A DNA stretch of 64,000 bases from Vitellaria paradoxa. Taxonomy: Eukaryota > Streptophyta > Magnoliopsida > Ericales > Sapotaceae. The notes under the pieces are model-generated. The model searched no databases. It was not told the origin of the DNA and worked only from the letters and a program-made list of their open reading frames with translations. The stretch spans positions 7,228,342-7,292,341 of the forward strand of contig CM034234.1 in assembly GCA_019916065.1 (NCBI GenBank), written 5' to 3'. Position 1 is the stretch's first letter, and every line of letters starts with the position of its first letter. This document shows positions 13,017-25,510 of this stretch, piece after piece. Made by a program: the position numbers and the translations under genes.

Positions 13017-14499
13017 ATGGCATTCCAGCAGCACCGGCTTCACTTTGTTGTACCTCTAATGTCTCCCGGCCACTTCGTTCCCGAGATAGACTTCGCCAAA
13101 TTACTGGCACAACAAGGCGTCACCGTCACTGTCATCACCACCCCTCTCGTCGCTCTCAGATACACCTCACTCATCAATCGCATGGTCGAATCTCGACAAC
13201 TCCCGATTCGTTTTGTCCAACTCCGGTTTCCGACCGCCGAGGTCGGTCTGCCGGAGGGAACCGAAACCTTGGAGACCGTCACCTACCCGGACCTGATCGA
13301 GAAATTCTTCCTTGCCATTTCCATTCTGCAACAATCATTCGAGCAAGTATTCGAACAGCTGGAGCCCACTCCAAGCTGCCTAATCGCCGACAAAAACTTC
13401 CCATGGTTAGCCGACACCGCCCGGAAATTCCAGATTCCGAGAATCATCTTCGATGTAATCATGCTTCACTATTTTAGCTTCACACAACTTGCACATTTCC
13501 GGAGTCCATGAAAGCGTGGCCGAGTCAGAACGCTTTTTGCTGCCCGGTTTGCCTGATCGAATCGAGGTAACCAAAGTGCAGTTGCCCGGAGGATTCAATC
13601 CCGGTTCGGTTCACGTGCCGGTTTTTAGGAAACAAGTAAGAGAAGCAGAGGCAGAAGCATATGGAGTGGTGATTAATACTTTCGAGGAGTTGGAACCGAG
13701 ATACGTCGAAGAATGCCGGAAGGTGATCAAAGGAGGGAGAGTTTGGTGCATCGGTCCACTGTCCCTCTGCAACAAAGACAACCTCGACAAGGCCGAGAGA
13801 GGGAACAAGGCCTCAGTCGACGAAACCCAGTGCTTGAAATGGCTCGATTCGCAGAAACCAGGCTTTGTGGTCTATGTATGTTTCGGCAGCCTCAATCGAG
13901 TGATTCCTTCTCAGCTAATAGAGCTGGGATTAGCCCTGGAAGAGTCGAAGCGCCCATTTGTTTGGGTCATTAGAGGGACTGATAAAACAGGGGAGTTAGA
14001 GAAGTGGATAGAAGAATACGGGTTGGAGGAAAGAACAAGGGGGAGAGGGCTTCTCATCCGGGGCTGGGCTCCCCAAGTGCTCATCTTATCCCACCCTTTG
14101 CGTAGGAGCGTATTTACACACTGCGGCTGGAATTCAACACTGGAAGGAATATGCGCTGGTGTGCCGTTGATAACTTGGCGCATGTTTGCGGATCAGTTCT
14201 TCAACGACAAGTTGGTTGTGGAGATACTGAAGATTGGGGTGGGAGTTGGAGCTGAGGTTGCAGTGCACTTGAGCGAGGAAGATAAGTTCGGGGTGTTGGT
14301 GAAGAGAGAAGCCATCGGGAGAGCTGTGGAAGAAGTGATGGGTGGAGGTAAAGAAGGAGAAAGTAGAAGGGAAAGAGCAAGTGTGATTGGGGAGATGGCG
14401 AAGAGGGCAATGGAAGAAGGAGGATCTTCTCAGATTAACCTGAAACTCCTAATCCAAGATGTGATGCAACAAGCAAGTGACAAAGCTCAATTTGGTTAA
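13017..14499 (+). pseudogene. UGT73-type UDP-glycosyltransferase, copy 1 (one frameshift)
   Basis: A family-1 glycosyltransferase that would move sugar from a UDP-sugar to a small molecule in the cytosol. The N-terminal part (MAFQQHRLHF..., catalytic-type His 19 in SPGH, Asp in IADK) reads in one frame to about 13,454. The rest (CFTILASHN... to the stop at 14,497-14,499) is in another frame. Against UGT copy 3, two bases are missing between the FD codons and the CF codons (13,455-13,461). Without the lesion the gene would have 494 codons and no intron, like copy 3. The PSPG box (WAPQ...DQ) keeps [10 protein letters not shown] but has LRR where copy 3 has AIG, and R for P after TW. These changes at normally conserved sites suggest relaxed selection, although a sequencing error could explain the frameshift itself. 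The next UGT lies 2.2 kb downstream. Family call firm, substrate unknown. Confidence 0.88.
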
Positions 14500-15787
14500 G
14501 CTTTGTGTGTGCGCGCGTGTTAATGCACAAGTTTCACTGCCAATATTAAGGTAAATCTCTAGCTAGGTGGCAGATGAATGGCACGTGAACTATACATGTA
14601 TCTGTGTCATCATCAAATAAAGGAACTTGTTTTTCATGGTTTTGTTTAATTCTATGGCTGTCTCTATACATACATGTTGGAAAGGTATGGAGGTGGCAAA
14701 TTATGGGTAATTAAATCTGAGAGTGTGGAAAGAGGAGATGTTAAGGGCAGACAATTTCCAATTTACCATAGTCTTTCACTGGTAGTTTAGCCGGAGTTTC
14801 CTATTTCTGGCAACTACTAATCATTAATTATTGTTCACTGAGTTAAGCAGACACTGGCTTCATTAGGATTGTGGAAATTGCTACCTTATAACTTTTCTTA
14901 TAAAACTAATTTCCTGAAAATTACATTTTTTTTCTTAAAGTAGTACTTCTCAGATGGTGAACTTGCCTGAGACAAGTGCTAAGGCTTCGAGTTTTACCGA
15001 GAGTGTATCCCTAATTGATCCTTTGAAAATACTCCTTAATGATCCTCTCACCTCATACTCTCACACATATACGTCACTGACAACTGAAAAGGAAATTGAG
15101 ATCGCATTAAGAGAAACTCGAGCAGTTCCCAATAATAACTTGAAAAAGCGGTGGATGTGTATAATTCCTGGCTGCTAACAGTAAACAGTCACATGCTGTC
15201 ATGCACAACTAGAGGAAATAATGAGAAATTTCGTCTGAGCCAAGGAAAATACTATGCATGTTGTGAGAAGCGATTGTACATTCTCAACCGTTCCATGTAT
15301 TCGATTCCATGCACATAATGTAAATTTCATAGTATGTAGGTCCCATGCATATTAACAATTGACGCTGTATAATTTTAGTTGTATGACTTGAACAATTGAC
15401 TTTCTCGAAACAAAATATTTATGGTAAATGCTGCATTACTAGACTTTAAAAAGTAATTTTTTTATTAAAAATTAAAAAGTATCGATTCAATATATTTCTT
15501 ATGTACTTTCTATTTTTATTTATTATTTATTTTATTTTATTTTTTTGAGCCCAAAACAAAGCCACCTCAATTTTTATTGAAAGGCTTCCCGAAGGCAGTT
15601 AATTAAAGATGCCTCTGCTTTAAGGTTAAAATAGGATGCCGACCCAGCATTTCCATGCTCAGGGCCAAGACTGTGACAACTAGAAGGTATGCCCCATTGT
15701 GATTCAGACCAACAAAGACATCAAACTGAATTTTTTTTTCTTTTTCTTTTTCTTTCTTTCTTATTATTATTATTATTATTATTATTA

Positions 15788-15892
15788 TATTATTCAACCA
15801 TGTTACATGTATACACACAAACACATAATAATATATTATTATTCAACCATGTTACATGTATACACACAAACACGTATACACACACACACATC
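15788..15892. repeat. 51-bp direct duplication plus microsatellites
   Basis: 'tattattcaaccatgttaca' and its continuation occur at 15,788 and again at 15,839, preceded by (ATT)n and followed by (CA)n. Likely a slippage-prone site. Confidence 0.8.
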
Positions 15893-16587
15893 ATTAAAGA
15901 CCTCCACCAAGGCTCCAAACGACCTGGTCCAAATTTTAGTTTTGGGTAGTAATAAATGTTTGACATTAATTACTTGATGCAATTTCACTTCAAATTTTCA
16001 CCCTTGGTGATTGATTAAACAGAGTTCGGGGATATGTTTAACACTATTTAATATGCGGTTTGCTAATGACTATGACAAACGTTTTGCAAAAAGATCATAA
16101 CTAAGATAGTGTTTGTTTTGAGAGAAAAGGGAGGATGTTTTTTCTTTTTTTTCTTTTTATTTATTTATTGGTTTTAGTGAAAAAATGGAGGGATAAAAAT
16201 AAAGAGGAAAATCTTTCACTGATTTCACCATTATTTGATCCTTCCAAAAGTGGGAGGAAATGGCAGAGAAAAGGTATAAGGAGAGAGATGAGAGAAAATG
16301 TACTAAATTTTCAAAGCGTGGATCCTATTTTATTTTAAAAAATTAGTTTTTTTTGACAAATTTTAAATTATAATATATATATACACATTTTTTACCCATG
16401 TCTTTTCTTCTAACCAAAGGACAGAAAATTTTCTATTCTAGAAGGAAACAAAATTACCTTTTTTTTGGTTTTCCATCCCACTTCTCCTTCCTACCCACAA
16501 AACGAGCCTAAATGTTCAATAAAATTCAAAGAAAATTAGGTGCATGAACACCTAAATTATATATAAAAAGATTGCTTGTGTAGGCGC

Positions 16588-16595
16588 TTACGTCA
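16588..16595 (+). promoter_or_regulatory. TTACGTCA (TGACG-type) motif upstream of UGT copy 2
   Basis: TTACGTCA, whose complement TGACGTAA contains the TGACG core bound by TGA-class bZIP factors. It lies 156 bases before the ATG, in the context 'tgtaggcgcttacgtca'. The same context occurs before UGT copy 3. Xenobiotic-inducible plant UGTs are often controlled through as-1-like TGACG sites; its function here is inferred. Confidence 0.4.
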
Positions 16596-16743
16596 ACAAA
16601 TGTTAGTGACAGAGAATAGTGTGTGATATACATATATAGATATATCTTTGAGTCATAGCACCCAATCCACCAATCAAACCCAGGTGCAATTATATCTTGA
16701 GTCATAGTACTCAATCCATCAACCAAACCCAAGTGCAATTAAA

Positions 16744-18223
16744 ATGGCTTTCCAGCAGCATCAGCTTCACTTTGTTTTAGTACCTCTAATGTCTCCTGGC
16801 CACTTCATCCCCATGATAGACATGGCCAAATTGCTGGCACAAAATGGCGTTACTGTCACCATCATCACCACCCCCTCCTCTCTCTCAGATTCAGCCCCGT
16901 CATCAACCGTGCAGCTGAATCCGGACTCTCCATCCGACTTCTCCATATCCGATTTCCATCCACGGAGGCTGGATTGCCCGAGGGATGCGAAACCTTCGAG
17001 AACCTCACATCTCTAGACTCGTATAAGCTTCTTCATTGCCGTTAGCTTGCTCCAACAACCTTTCGAGCAATTATTCGAACAGCTGAAGCCCCGTCCGAAC
17101 TGCCTAATAGTCGACAAAAATTTCCCATGGCTAGCTCACACTGCTAAAAATTCCAGATTCCGAGGATTGTCTTCGATGAATGAGCTGCTTCACTCTTTTA
17201 TGCTCACACTTCCTCCACATTTCCAAAGTCCATGAAAGTGTGGCGTCGGAGTCGAACCTGTTGTGGTGCCTAATTTGCCCGATAGAATTGAGCTGACCAG
17301 AGCTCAGCTTCCCTCATCATTCAATCCGGGTTCCCTGCTGGACGTGCGGAGATTTCGAGAACAAGTCAGAACGGGTGAAAAAAGAAGCCTTTGGGGTGGT
17401 GATTAATAGCTTCGAGAGTTGGAACGAAGATATGTCGAAGAATTCCGGAAGGTGAGAGGGGAGAGAGTTTGGTGCATTGGTCCGCTGTCCCTCTGCAACA
17501 AAGACAACCTCGACAAGGCCGAGAGAGGAAACAAGGCCTCAGTCGACGAAACCCAGTGCATGGAATGGCTCGATTCGCAGAACCAGGCTCTGTAGTGTAC
17601 GCGTGCTTTGGCAGCGTCAATCGCGTTCCCTCTCCTCTCAACTAATAGAGCTTGGTTTTGGGCCTGGAAGCGTCTGAACGCCCGTTTGTTTGGGTCATAA
17701 GAGGGAATGATAAAGGGAAGGAGGTAGAGAAGTGGATTGAGGAAGATGGGTTCGAGAGAGAACGAAAGGGAGAGGGCTTGTCATCCGGGGTTGGGCCCCA
17801 CAAGTACTCATCTTGTCCCACCCCGCCGTGGGAGCCTTTCTAACGCACTGCGGTTGGAATTCGACTCTGGAAGGGGGTGTCCGCAGGAGTGCCAATGATA
17901 ACTTGGCCCATTTTTGCGGATCAATTTTTGAACGAGAAGTTGATTGTCCAGGTACTGAAGATTGGAGTCGGAGTTGGGGCTCGGGTTGTTGTGCACTTGT
18001 TCGAGGAGATGAGTTTGGGGTGTTGGTGAAGAGAGAGGCAATTGTGAGAGCTGTGGAGGAGGTAATGGATGAAGGAACGGAAGGAGAAGAGAGAAGGCAA
18101 AGAGCAAGAGAAATCGGAGAGAAAGCGAAGAAGGCAATGGCAGGAGGAGGCTCTTCCCATGCCAACTTGACTCTCCTCATCAAAGATGTCATGCGACAAG
18201 CAAATCAAGCTCAATTTACTTAG
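16744..18223 (+). pseudogene. UGT73-type UDP-glycosyltransferase, copy 2 (many frameshifts)
   Basis: Same family and about the same length as copies 1 and 3. The start [10 protein letters not shown] and the catalytic-type His 20 (SPGH) are clear. The frame is lost after ITTP (about 16,880). Recognisable pieces then continue in shifting frames: QQPFEQLFEQLKP (17,049), the Asp region VDKNFPW, the stretch around [14 protein letters not shown] (17,517), the PSPG box part [19 protein letters not shown] (from 17,819), and the C-terminal part [17 protein letters not shown] to the stop at 18,221-18,223. I count at least eight frame changes, nearly all explained by loss of one base compared with copies 1 and 3. 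No functional protein can be made from this reading. Either it is a decayed gene or this stretch has uncorrected indel errors. Confidence 0.88.
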
Positions 18224-18513
18224 GAAATTATCATGCTATCATAAAATGTATCGGTAAGTAGAATGAGATGGGAATAATGGTCTATAATGAAATGTATTTA
18301 ATGAATTTATTCATATCATTCTGTTTACTTTTTTCTATATTGAAGTCATAATCAATACTGTCAGTCGGGCTGGAAAGTTTTCAAATGAAAAAAAAAAATT
18401 CTGTAATTTTGTGGTTTTAATACAACGAGCATGGCCAAAGGGTACATGGACCTTTTTTTTTTGGTCAACATCAATTGGAGGGTGACAGCAAAGTCGTTGG
18501 AGGACATTCATCA
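18224..18513. other. Short spacer downstream of UGT copy 2
   Basis: Nothing recognised apart from A/T tracts. It ends at the 8-bp target duplication of the hAT element. Confidence 0.5.
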
Positions 18514-18942
18514 CAAGGGCGGATCCACGCGGTGTCGAGTGTCGGCGAGCGCCTACACTGGATTTTAAGTAATTAATAAAATTCAATTCTTTGATCAGGG
18601 TTGAGTAATGGTGTACTGGCTAGTGTGCAGTCTTTTGGCTCTTTTGTCAGCTTGAAGATGAGAGTTCGAGTCTTTCTCGCCTCCATTAATTTCTCACTTC
18701 TATTTTAATTTTGTCCCACAAGTTCTTTTATTTTTATTTTCTTCTTCCCACCATTTCTTTTATTATTATTATTATCATTATTGTTATTTTTGACAAAGAA
18801 TAAAAGTACTTAATCTATATTTTATGTAAAAAAAATATTTGATATCAATATATATATTTTATCATATTTATACATTTATTAAAATTTAAATTTTATTTAT
18901 AGTTTACGCCTACACTAACCTAAGTTTCTGGGTCCGCTATTG
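18514..18942. mobile_element. Small non-autonomous hAT-type element (429 bp)
   Basis: Starts CAAGGGCGGATCC. Its right end, read in complement, is CAATAGCGGACCC. It is flanked by ATTCATCA (18,506-18,513) and ATTCACCA (18,943-18,950), an 8-bp target duplication with one change, as expected for hAT transposition. The interior has no reading frame. A tRNA-like stretch lies near 18,605-18,690 (GAGTTCGAGTC resembling a B box). Confidence 0.75.
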
Positions 18943-18950
18943 ATTCACCA

Positions 18951-19885
18951 TATATCAATTCTGTTCCGTTGGTACCATTGATCGTGTGGATAAAATCAGT
19001 ACCCAATCAGTGTACCTAATTACACACTGCTCTTTGTCTGTGCAAAGTGCATTTTTTTGAGGTATATATACTGTTTTGAGATGGAAATTAAGGGTTTGTT
19101 TGGAATCTTAAAAAAAAATTAAAAATTTTTAAATCATTCTAATCAAATTTATTACTTATTATTTTACATTTAATTTTTAAATCATTCTAATCAAATTTTA
19201 TCACTTATTATTTTTACATTGCATCAACCTCATTTTTTAATTTTTTTTTTATTTTTGTTAAGACTTCAAACGGCCGCTAAATTTGTGTTGAAGTATACGT
19301 ATCTATCTCTTTTAATGGGTTAGATTTGATCTGGGCCCTACCCAAATACGAAAATGTGTATATAAATATAGTATACATGATATATATATATATAATATAA
19401 CCATTGAGAAATGTACTGTGCTTTGGGGCATTTGACAGTGGTTTACAAACATTTTCTTTTCTTTGCCGTCAAAAACTGGATTAAAAGTCATCAGAAATCA
19501 TATGTTGTTAACTGTTTTTTTTTTCCCAGTAAAAATATAAAAAAATTCTGTAAAACTACATAATTTTCCTTTTTTTTTTTTCCAATAGTTAGGATGTGAG
19601 TGGTTAATGGGGTGTGTTTTAGAGTTGTAATAAAATTGTATAAAATTATAAAAGTAATGTTTCGTATTTTATGCAATAAGTAGGAGAAGTTAAATTTTAT
19701 CGTCACATAATTCGTGTTTATAGAAATTTGTAAAATTTTATAATATTTTATTCAACTCCAACACACCCAAGCATATAATTTCAGGACTGAAACCAAAAGT
19801 ACTCTGCTTATACTCAATCTGAAACAATTTTATTGTCCTTGACAGTGCGTGTGAGGGTATGCAGGCAAAATTCACGGACTTTGAC
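18951..19885. other. AT-rich intergenic DNA
   Basis: No gene. MITE-like pieces lie at about 19,090-19,275 ('gggtttgtttggaatc' to 'aagacttcaaacggccgc') and about 19,618-19,770, the latter related to about 9,000-9,195 and 27,640-27,865. A TA microsatellite lies near 19,380-19,400. Confidence 0.5.
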
Positions 19886-20482
19886 ACATAATTTTAAAAA
19901 TCGGATCAGACCGGACGGTTCAACTAGATGGACCAGGTGGTTCAACCAGTTGAACTGAGAACCAGTCCACTGGTAAAATCCAATGAACTGTTGAACCGGT
20001 CTAAAACTGTTGACATACCGATTCAACCGGTGAACCGGTGCTGGTTGAACCGGTGCCGGTTGAATCGGACTATTTTTTTAATTTTTTGGAATGGTAAAAT
20101 AAATAAACTAACCTGCACTATTCTAGAATCGAACCTAGGACTATTTTGTGGTAAAGTATTATTATCCCACTGAGCCACTAATACTTATTATTTTTATTTT
20201 TGCTTAGTTTTACTTATATAATATATTAGTTTTAAGTGATTTTATTTTACAACACATTTTGTTGACACTTTTTATTAGTAAAACAAATTGAGTAGAAAAA
20301 TATGTAAAAAATATAAGTTTTTAAAATTATTATATAATTTTAACATATTTTTTATATTTTATTTATATATTTAAATATATTTATGACGTCACAGTTCAAC
20401 TCCAGTTCAATTCCGGTTGAACCACTAACCTGTGACCCGATCATTTTTTCAATTCGATGAACAGTCCGATTTTTAAAACATT
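19886..20482. mobile_element. AACCGGT-rich inverted-repeat element with tRNA-like module
   Basis: Left end 'attttaaaaatcggatcag' is mirrored by right end 'cagtccgatttttaaaa'. Between 19,915 and 20,070 the motif GGTTGAACCGGT and variants recur densely on both strands; 20,395-20,460 has further copies. On the minus strand, 20,105-20,185 carries TAGTGGCTCAGTGGG and CCTAGGTTCGATTCTAG, which match the A- and B-box patterns of tRNA promoters and suggest a tRNA-derived insert. Boundaries are approximate; no clean target duplication. Confidence 0.55.
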
Positions 20483-20764
20483 GCTCTGACATATATGATT
20501 GCAACAAATCAGGCTCTTATGGTTGTCCTCATGTCATCAAGAAAATAATGATCAGATCGAGACTCTAAATATAAATTAGAAAAGCGTTAACTATGGGTTA
20601 ACTAAATGCATAAATTTTGAATTTACTTTTCAAATATTGCTAATTCGAATTTTTTTTAAAATTATTAAAAAATTATTCGATTGCTAATTTCACTATCTCA
20701 GAGATTAATTGTGTGGACGTAAATATGTCAACCTTTTTTAAGATGTATTTTACCCACTTGAAAA
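20483..20764. other. Unremarkable AT-rich spacer
   Basis: Nothing recognised. Similarity to block A begins at about 20,765. Confidence 0.5.
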
Positions 20765-21194
20765 TCTCAATGTTAGATTATTTTTTATCCAAATAATTGT
20801 AGAGAATACCAAAGGAAATAATGCAAGGTTTAAGCAATAATGACCGGAAAAAAAAAACTTGGACAAAGCTGAGAAAAGTTTAAGGGTTCAATTACTATCA
20901 TAAACATCATTATTGATTGAATAATTCACATGAGCGAAGTTCTATGGTCTATGTTTGCCTAATTAAAAAGCCTATTATGGATGGCTTAACGCCCATCAAT
21001 TAGGAACCGATTGAACTGGCTCTTCTCAGAGAGAGTATTAGTGCCTTGTTGGAAACCGTAATCCACAATTTGCTATATTTTATTTTAAGTTAGATGGCAT
21101 ATCATCCACATGAGGTAAATACATGAATTTCACTATAGGAGGTAATAGTACCAGAGTTAACAATGTTAATGATAAAGTATATTATTATACTTTC

Positions 21195-24184
21195 TGTCAC
21201 GTCTCGGATCTCGTGACTCGACGAGTGAGTGAATAACATACATATTATACACTAAGTAACCAATTCCTGATCAGAGTAATAAGATAACCCTAGAGTAATA
21301 TCCTCAAAAGATAAATACATAACATAATATAAACTAAGCCTTAACCATTGCCAGACCATCATGCTCCAACATATCCCATAATAATAACAATACGCCAAAA
21401 TAGGCTTTATGGCCTCTACAACCCAATCGATTGAATCTCTAAATTAAAATAATATTACCGTCCCAATAAAAATTTAACTTAAATAAATGCAAAATGTAAT
21501 GTCTGTATCAACTCATGCACTTTTAATCCCACCAATGCCCACCTAGTTTCTAGGATTTGTTCCTACAACAAGGTCTGTAAAGACGCGAGCACTAATCCAC
21601 TTGTGCTCACGAAATATCATAAAGCATATATAATATGTAAAGTAATAATGTAAACAATGCTAATATTTATAATTCAGTATAACTCAACATAATCATGTAA
21701 CACCATATAACAAATCCCAAGTCCTCATCGGTGTAAGCATCACAATTTCATTATCAAACTAGACCTTATATAATTAACACGTCATGATTATTATCATTAA
21801 TCTCATTTCTTAATTCAATTAATGTTTACTTAATCATTCTTTTCACAATCGTTCTTATTTAGATTCCATTCTCACTCTATGTACGGGGGTGAACATAATT
21901 AACGTCGCCATTAGAGGCCACGATTAGCCTTAGTTTATGTTGGCACTAGAGGCCACGATTAGCCTTAATTTATGTCGTCGTTAGAGGCCCACGATTAGCC
22001 CTAATTTATATCGTTGTTAGGGGTCACAATTAGCCTTATCACATGTCATGTGTGTAGGCTACTAACCTATTGGCATGAACACCAATCATTGTGTAGGTTT
22101 GGTCTTTCAACTCCAAGGTAATCTCTCTACCCTTCTTATTTTGTAATACCTACCATCCCCGTGTCTCGATATCAATCACATTTCTAATTATCTCATTTTC
22201 CATTGACATCATCTACACATATGTCCATAACATACCATCAGAATCCAAAATCCATACATACCCACTCATTAACTCTTTTCACTTTTATTATCAATTTCAT
22301 AATGAGTCATCACATTCAAAGCGAATTATTCTATCATCTTCATCATAACCAAGTTATACTTATCATGTTCTAATATTAATATCACTCAATATAAACAACC
22401 AATCATATTTCAGAAATCACAATCAATCATAATAATGAAATCATTCATAAAGCAACTAATACTAAGTCATGTATCTCTTTAGTAATTCAATGTCTTTTAT
22501 CTTATCTTTTAAATATCTCCCAATTAAACATTTTCTCATCTATATCTCATTTGATCATTTTATTGTAAAACACTAGATTATACTCCATTTTATCATAAAT
22601 ATCCAATACTAATTTCTCTTCATTCATGGTATCTAATCACCACATCCTGTATTATCATTCACATTATCATTTATCTCTTTTCCTTTCCAATAAGCTTATC
22701 ATATTCTTCTTATCCTTATGTTCAATCAAGGAACATCTTATACCATCACAATAACCAATATAACAATTTCTATTCAATTCAATCTTACAATAACATGCTA
22801 TCACCATATTATACCATTTCCTCATTTTTTTATATATTTTCAACTCATTTTAACTCAATATGAAACATATATCAAGGGCAAGTTATCAATATGGAGAATC
22901 ACATCATAACAAATCTGAATTAGGGTTTTGGAGCACTCGAGGCGCCCGTATCAAGGGCCAAGGTTCCCCTTTGTGGGCAAACTTAGGTATTTTGTAATCT
23001 CACATGTTTTATCCTAAAAACTCGTTCTATAATCAAGTCCTTACACTTATAAATCTTACTTGAGTAAATTAGCAAGTTTACAACCTCCTTTGTTCAACAA
23101 AATGGCAACTTAAACAAGAAAACTCCACATCTAAAGTTTCTGAAGGGGTCTAGGTGCCCTCACCACCTAACTAGGCTCGGGTGAAGCAACCAGGGCACCC
23201 CATAGGGACTCTGGGTGCCCTCCTGATGTCCAGTGTTTTACTCTGTTCCGATTTGAGTTGAAATCCAAGGTTTTGTACCCTAAACTTTGCCCAATTCGAT
23301 GTTTAACCCAAACTTCATTTTCTTGTGTTGTTTATGACATAAAAGACTCTAAGAAATCAATCAAAACTAGTTTCAATTCACTCAATCTATCAAAACAAAA
23401 ATCTTGGGTCAAACCTGTACATTCACAAATACACCTATATTACACCACTTGATTCTCATCCTCATACTTAAAAATCTTAAATAATCATCATAACAATATT
23501 TCCTAACACATTACATCTCATATATGCTAAAATGAGGCTAGAAATGCCTATCTCAAACTTTGAACACAAAGGTAGTGAACACCCGGTTAGGCTTCCAACT
23601 TTGAGTTGCTCATCTCTTCCCCTTTTGATCCTAACAACAAACAAATCATATAGAAGTGCTCATTGAGTGCTTAATTCCAATCTTGCAAGATTAATCTGAG
23701 TTTGGTAAAGGTTTGAGTGACTTACCAAAACCAAGTTCCTTGGTTCTTCCTTCAATTCCCATTTCCTCTCCCAGTTTCATTTTTCGAATCTCAAAACTCT
23801 ATCTGTCTCCTCTCTCTCACACACATATACATGTGCTTGGCTTGGTTTACAAGTATTTTACAGGTCCCTACACTATTACTTACTCCCCTATTCTGATTAT
23901 AAGTGTAACCCCAGCTACCAAATACAGAATCATGTTTATCTGTCAATCTGTCACGCAGGTGGGGCACCCCCATTAATGCCCCGGGAGCTCGCCCCTTTAC
24001 CTGGGGCCCCCACTTGTATGCTTTCGAGCTAAAATGACAATTTTTGAGTTATTTGGCTTATTACTTTCAAAATTTACCACTATAAGTCATCCCTAATGAC
24101 TAATATTACTTAATAACATACCACCACACCCAAACGTGTTAAAACCATCAATTTATATCAATATGAAAACCTGGGATATTATGC
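21195..24184. mobile_element. Solo-LTR-like element (copy B)
   Basis: Begins TGTCACGTCTC at the same position in the block as copy A. The right end has decayed to GGGATATTATGC. Flanking target duplications are CTTTC (21,190-21,194) and CTTTT (24,185-24,189). Because the insertion site is shared with copy A, insertion came before block duplication. Confidence 0.75.
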
Positions 24185-24189
24185 CTTTT

Positions 24190-24966
24190 ATGTGTGGATA
24201 ATTTAGTGAATGGTTATGTCAGAATATATTTAATGCATGTAAACATTATTAATACCAAAGTATATTTAATATAATTTTTATCTGCTGACAATTTTACTTT
24301 TATTAAATTAGTTGAGAGTTAAAATTCACGTCTATTTTATTAATTTTTAAATTAATATTTATTTTCTTTTCCAGCCATTAAATCAAGTAACTTTTAAAAT
24401 TAACATTTAGTAAATTATTTTTTGACTAAGACTAAATTAACTACTAAAATTAATAAGTAAATTAATTTTCTTAATGGGAGGAAAAAGTATACAAAATTTT
24501 AATTTTGAACTAATAAATTAGTTAAGTTTATTATCAAAACAATTTTCATGACTAAATAATAAATATAAAAACTTCAAATTCTGGAGTTAATTATCTAAAT
24601 TAATATTCCACTGTAAAATTTTTTTATTAAATTATCTTCATGATCGAAAGATAAATATATAAAATTTAAAATTTAAAACTAATTATCCAAAAAATTCATG
24701 TTTCTCTTAATTAGTAAATCAATTAATACAAATTATTATTAAATTAATTTTCATAACTTAAAAAATGAATATGAAAATTCAATTTTTAAAACTAATTATC
24801 AAATTATTGTTTTCACTAGCTAATAAAAACTTTTTATTAAATCAATTTCTATGACTAAAAGATAAATATATAAAATTCAAATTTTAGAATTAATTATTGA
24901 AACTATTCATATTTCTGTTAATTTGTAAACTAAATAATAAAATTTATCAATAAATCGATCTTCATA
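24190..24966. repeat. Degenerate ~125-bp tandem repeats (copy B)
   Basis: Same AT-rich unit as at 5,745-6,230 in block A, without the extra 250-base duplication. No gene. Confidence 0.6.
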
Positions 24967-25510
24967 CTGCTCCCAAAAGAATATCTATGGTTAAAAAGAT
25001 AAACCTTATACTAACAATACGATAACTCTAATGATTCAATTATTGAATGAATTGAGACCTGTAATAATTATTGACCAAAAATATATATATTTTAAAAACA
25101 TTGTTGCTTTTATTCATGTATCTCCAAGTTTTATTTTCTTTCAGTCCAGGAAGAGATGCTAAGACTAGCTTCTCAAATTTTATTTTTTTTTTAAATTTAA
25201 TGTAATTTTAATAATAATTTTGAATACTTTTTATCAAGGATGATTTCCTCAAATTTAATTTTAATAACAATTTTGAATACTTCTCAACGGTTATTTCCTC
25301 AAATTTGTTTTTTCTTTTTAAACTTTCAATAGCTACTTTTATCTAAAATTTTTCAACTTTTTTTTCCCGTTGATCATGTTTCAGCCTAAAACCCGTATGA
25401 TTAGACCAGCCCCTTTGGAGCCTTTACTCAAAAAGTCTTTTGATGAGTAAGTTGGTCGTAGAACAAAAGTTCAGTTTGATAAGTCTTTGTTGGTCGATCT
25501 TAATTAATAT
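24967..25510 (+). repeat. Left arm of long inverted repeat (copy B)
   Basis: Starts GCTCCCAAAAGAATA and is the reverse complement of 28,140-28,664. The terminal 16 bases of the two arms match well (GCTCCCAAAAGAATAY), so the structure has defined ends like a transposon. Confidence 0.8.

Larger units (their letters stand above)
14500..16743. other. Intergenic region between UGT copies 1 and 2
   Basis: Contains a possible polyadenylation signal for copy 1 (AATAAA near 14,616) and a small unrecognised open frame (14,954-15,178, 74 codons, no familiar motif, probably chance). It also holds an ATT microsatellite (about 15,761-15,792) and a directly repeated ~51-base segment (about 15,788-15,875; 'caaccatgttacatgtatac' twice) ending in CA repeats. 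No gene supported. Confidence 0.5.

Noticed and set aside
13040..14410. Minus-strand frames opposite UGT copy 1
   Set aside because: They are antisense shadows of the UGT coding sequence; similar shadows occur opposite copies 2 and 3.
15603..15977. Frames with runs of Phe and Tyr
   Set aside because: Translations of (T)n and (ATT)n microsatellites.
20105..20185. A true tRNA gene on the minus strand
   Set aside because: A- and B-box-like words are present, but no cloverleaf with an acceptor stem can be drawn; it fits a tRNA-derived repeat better.
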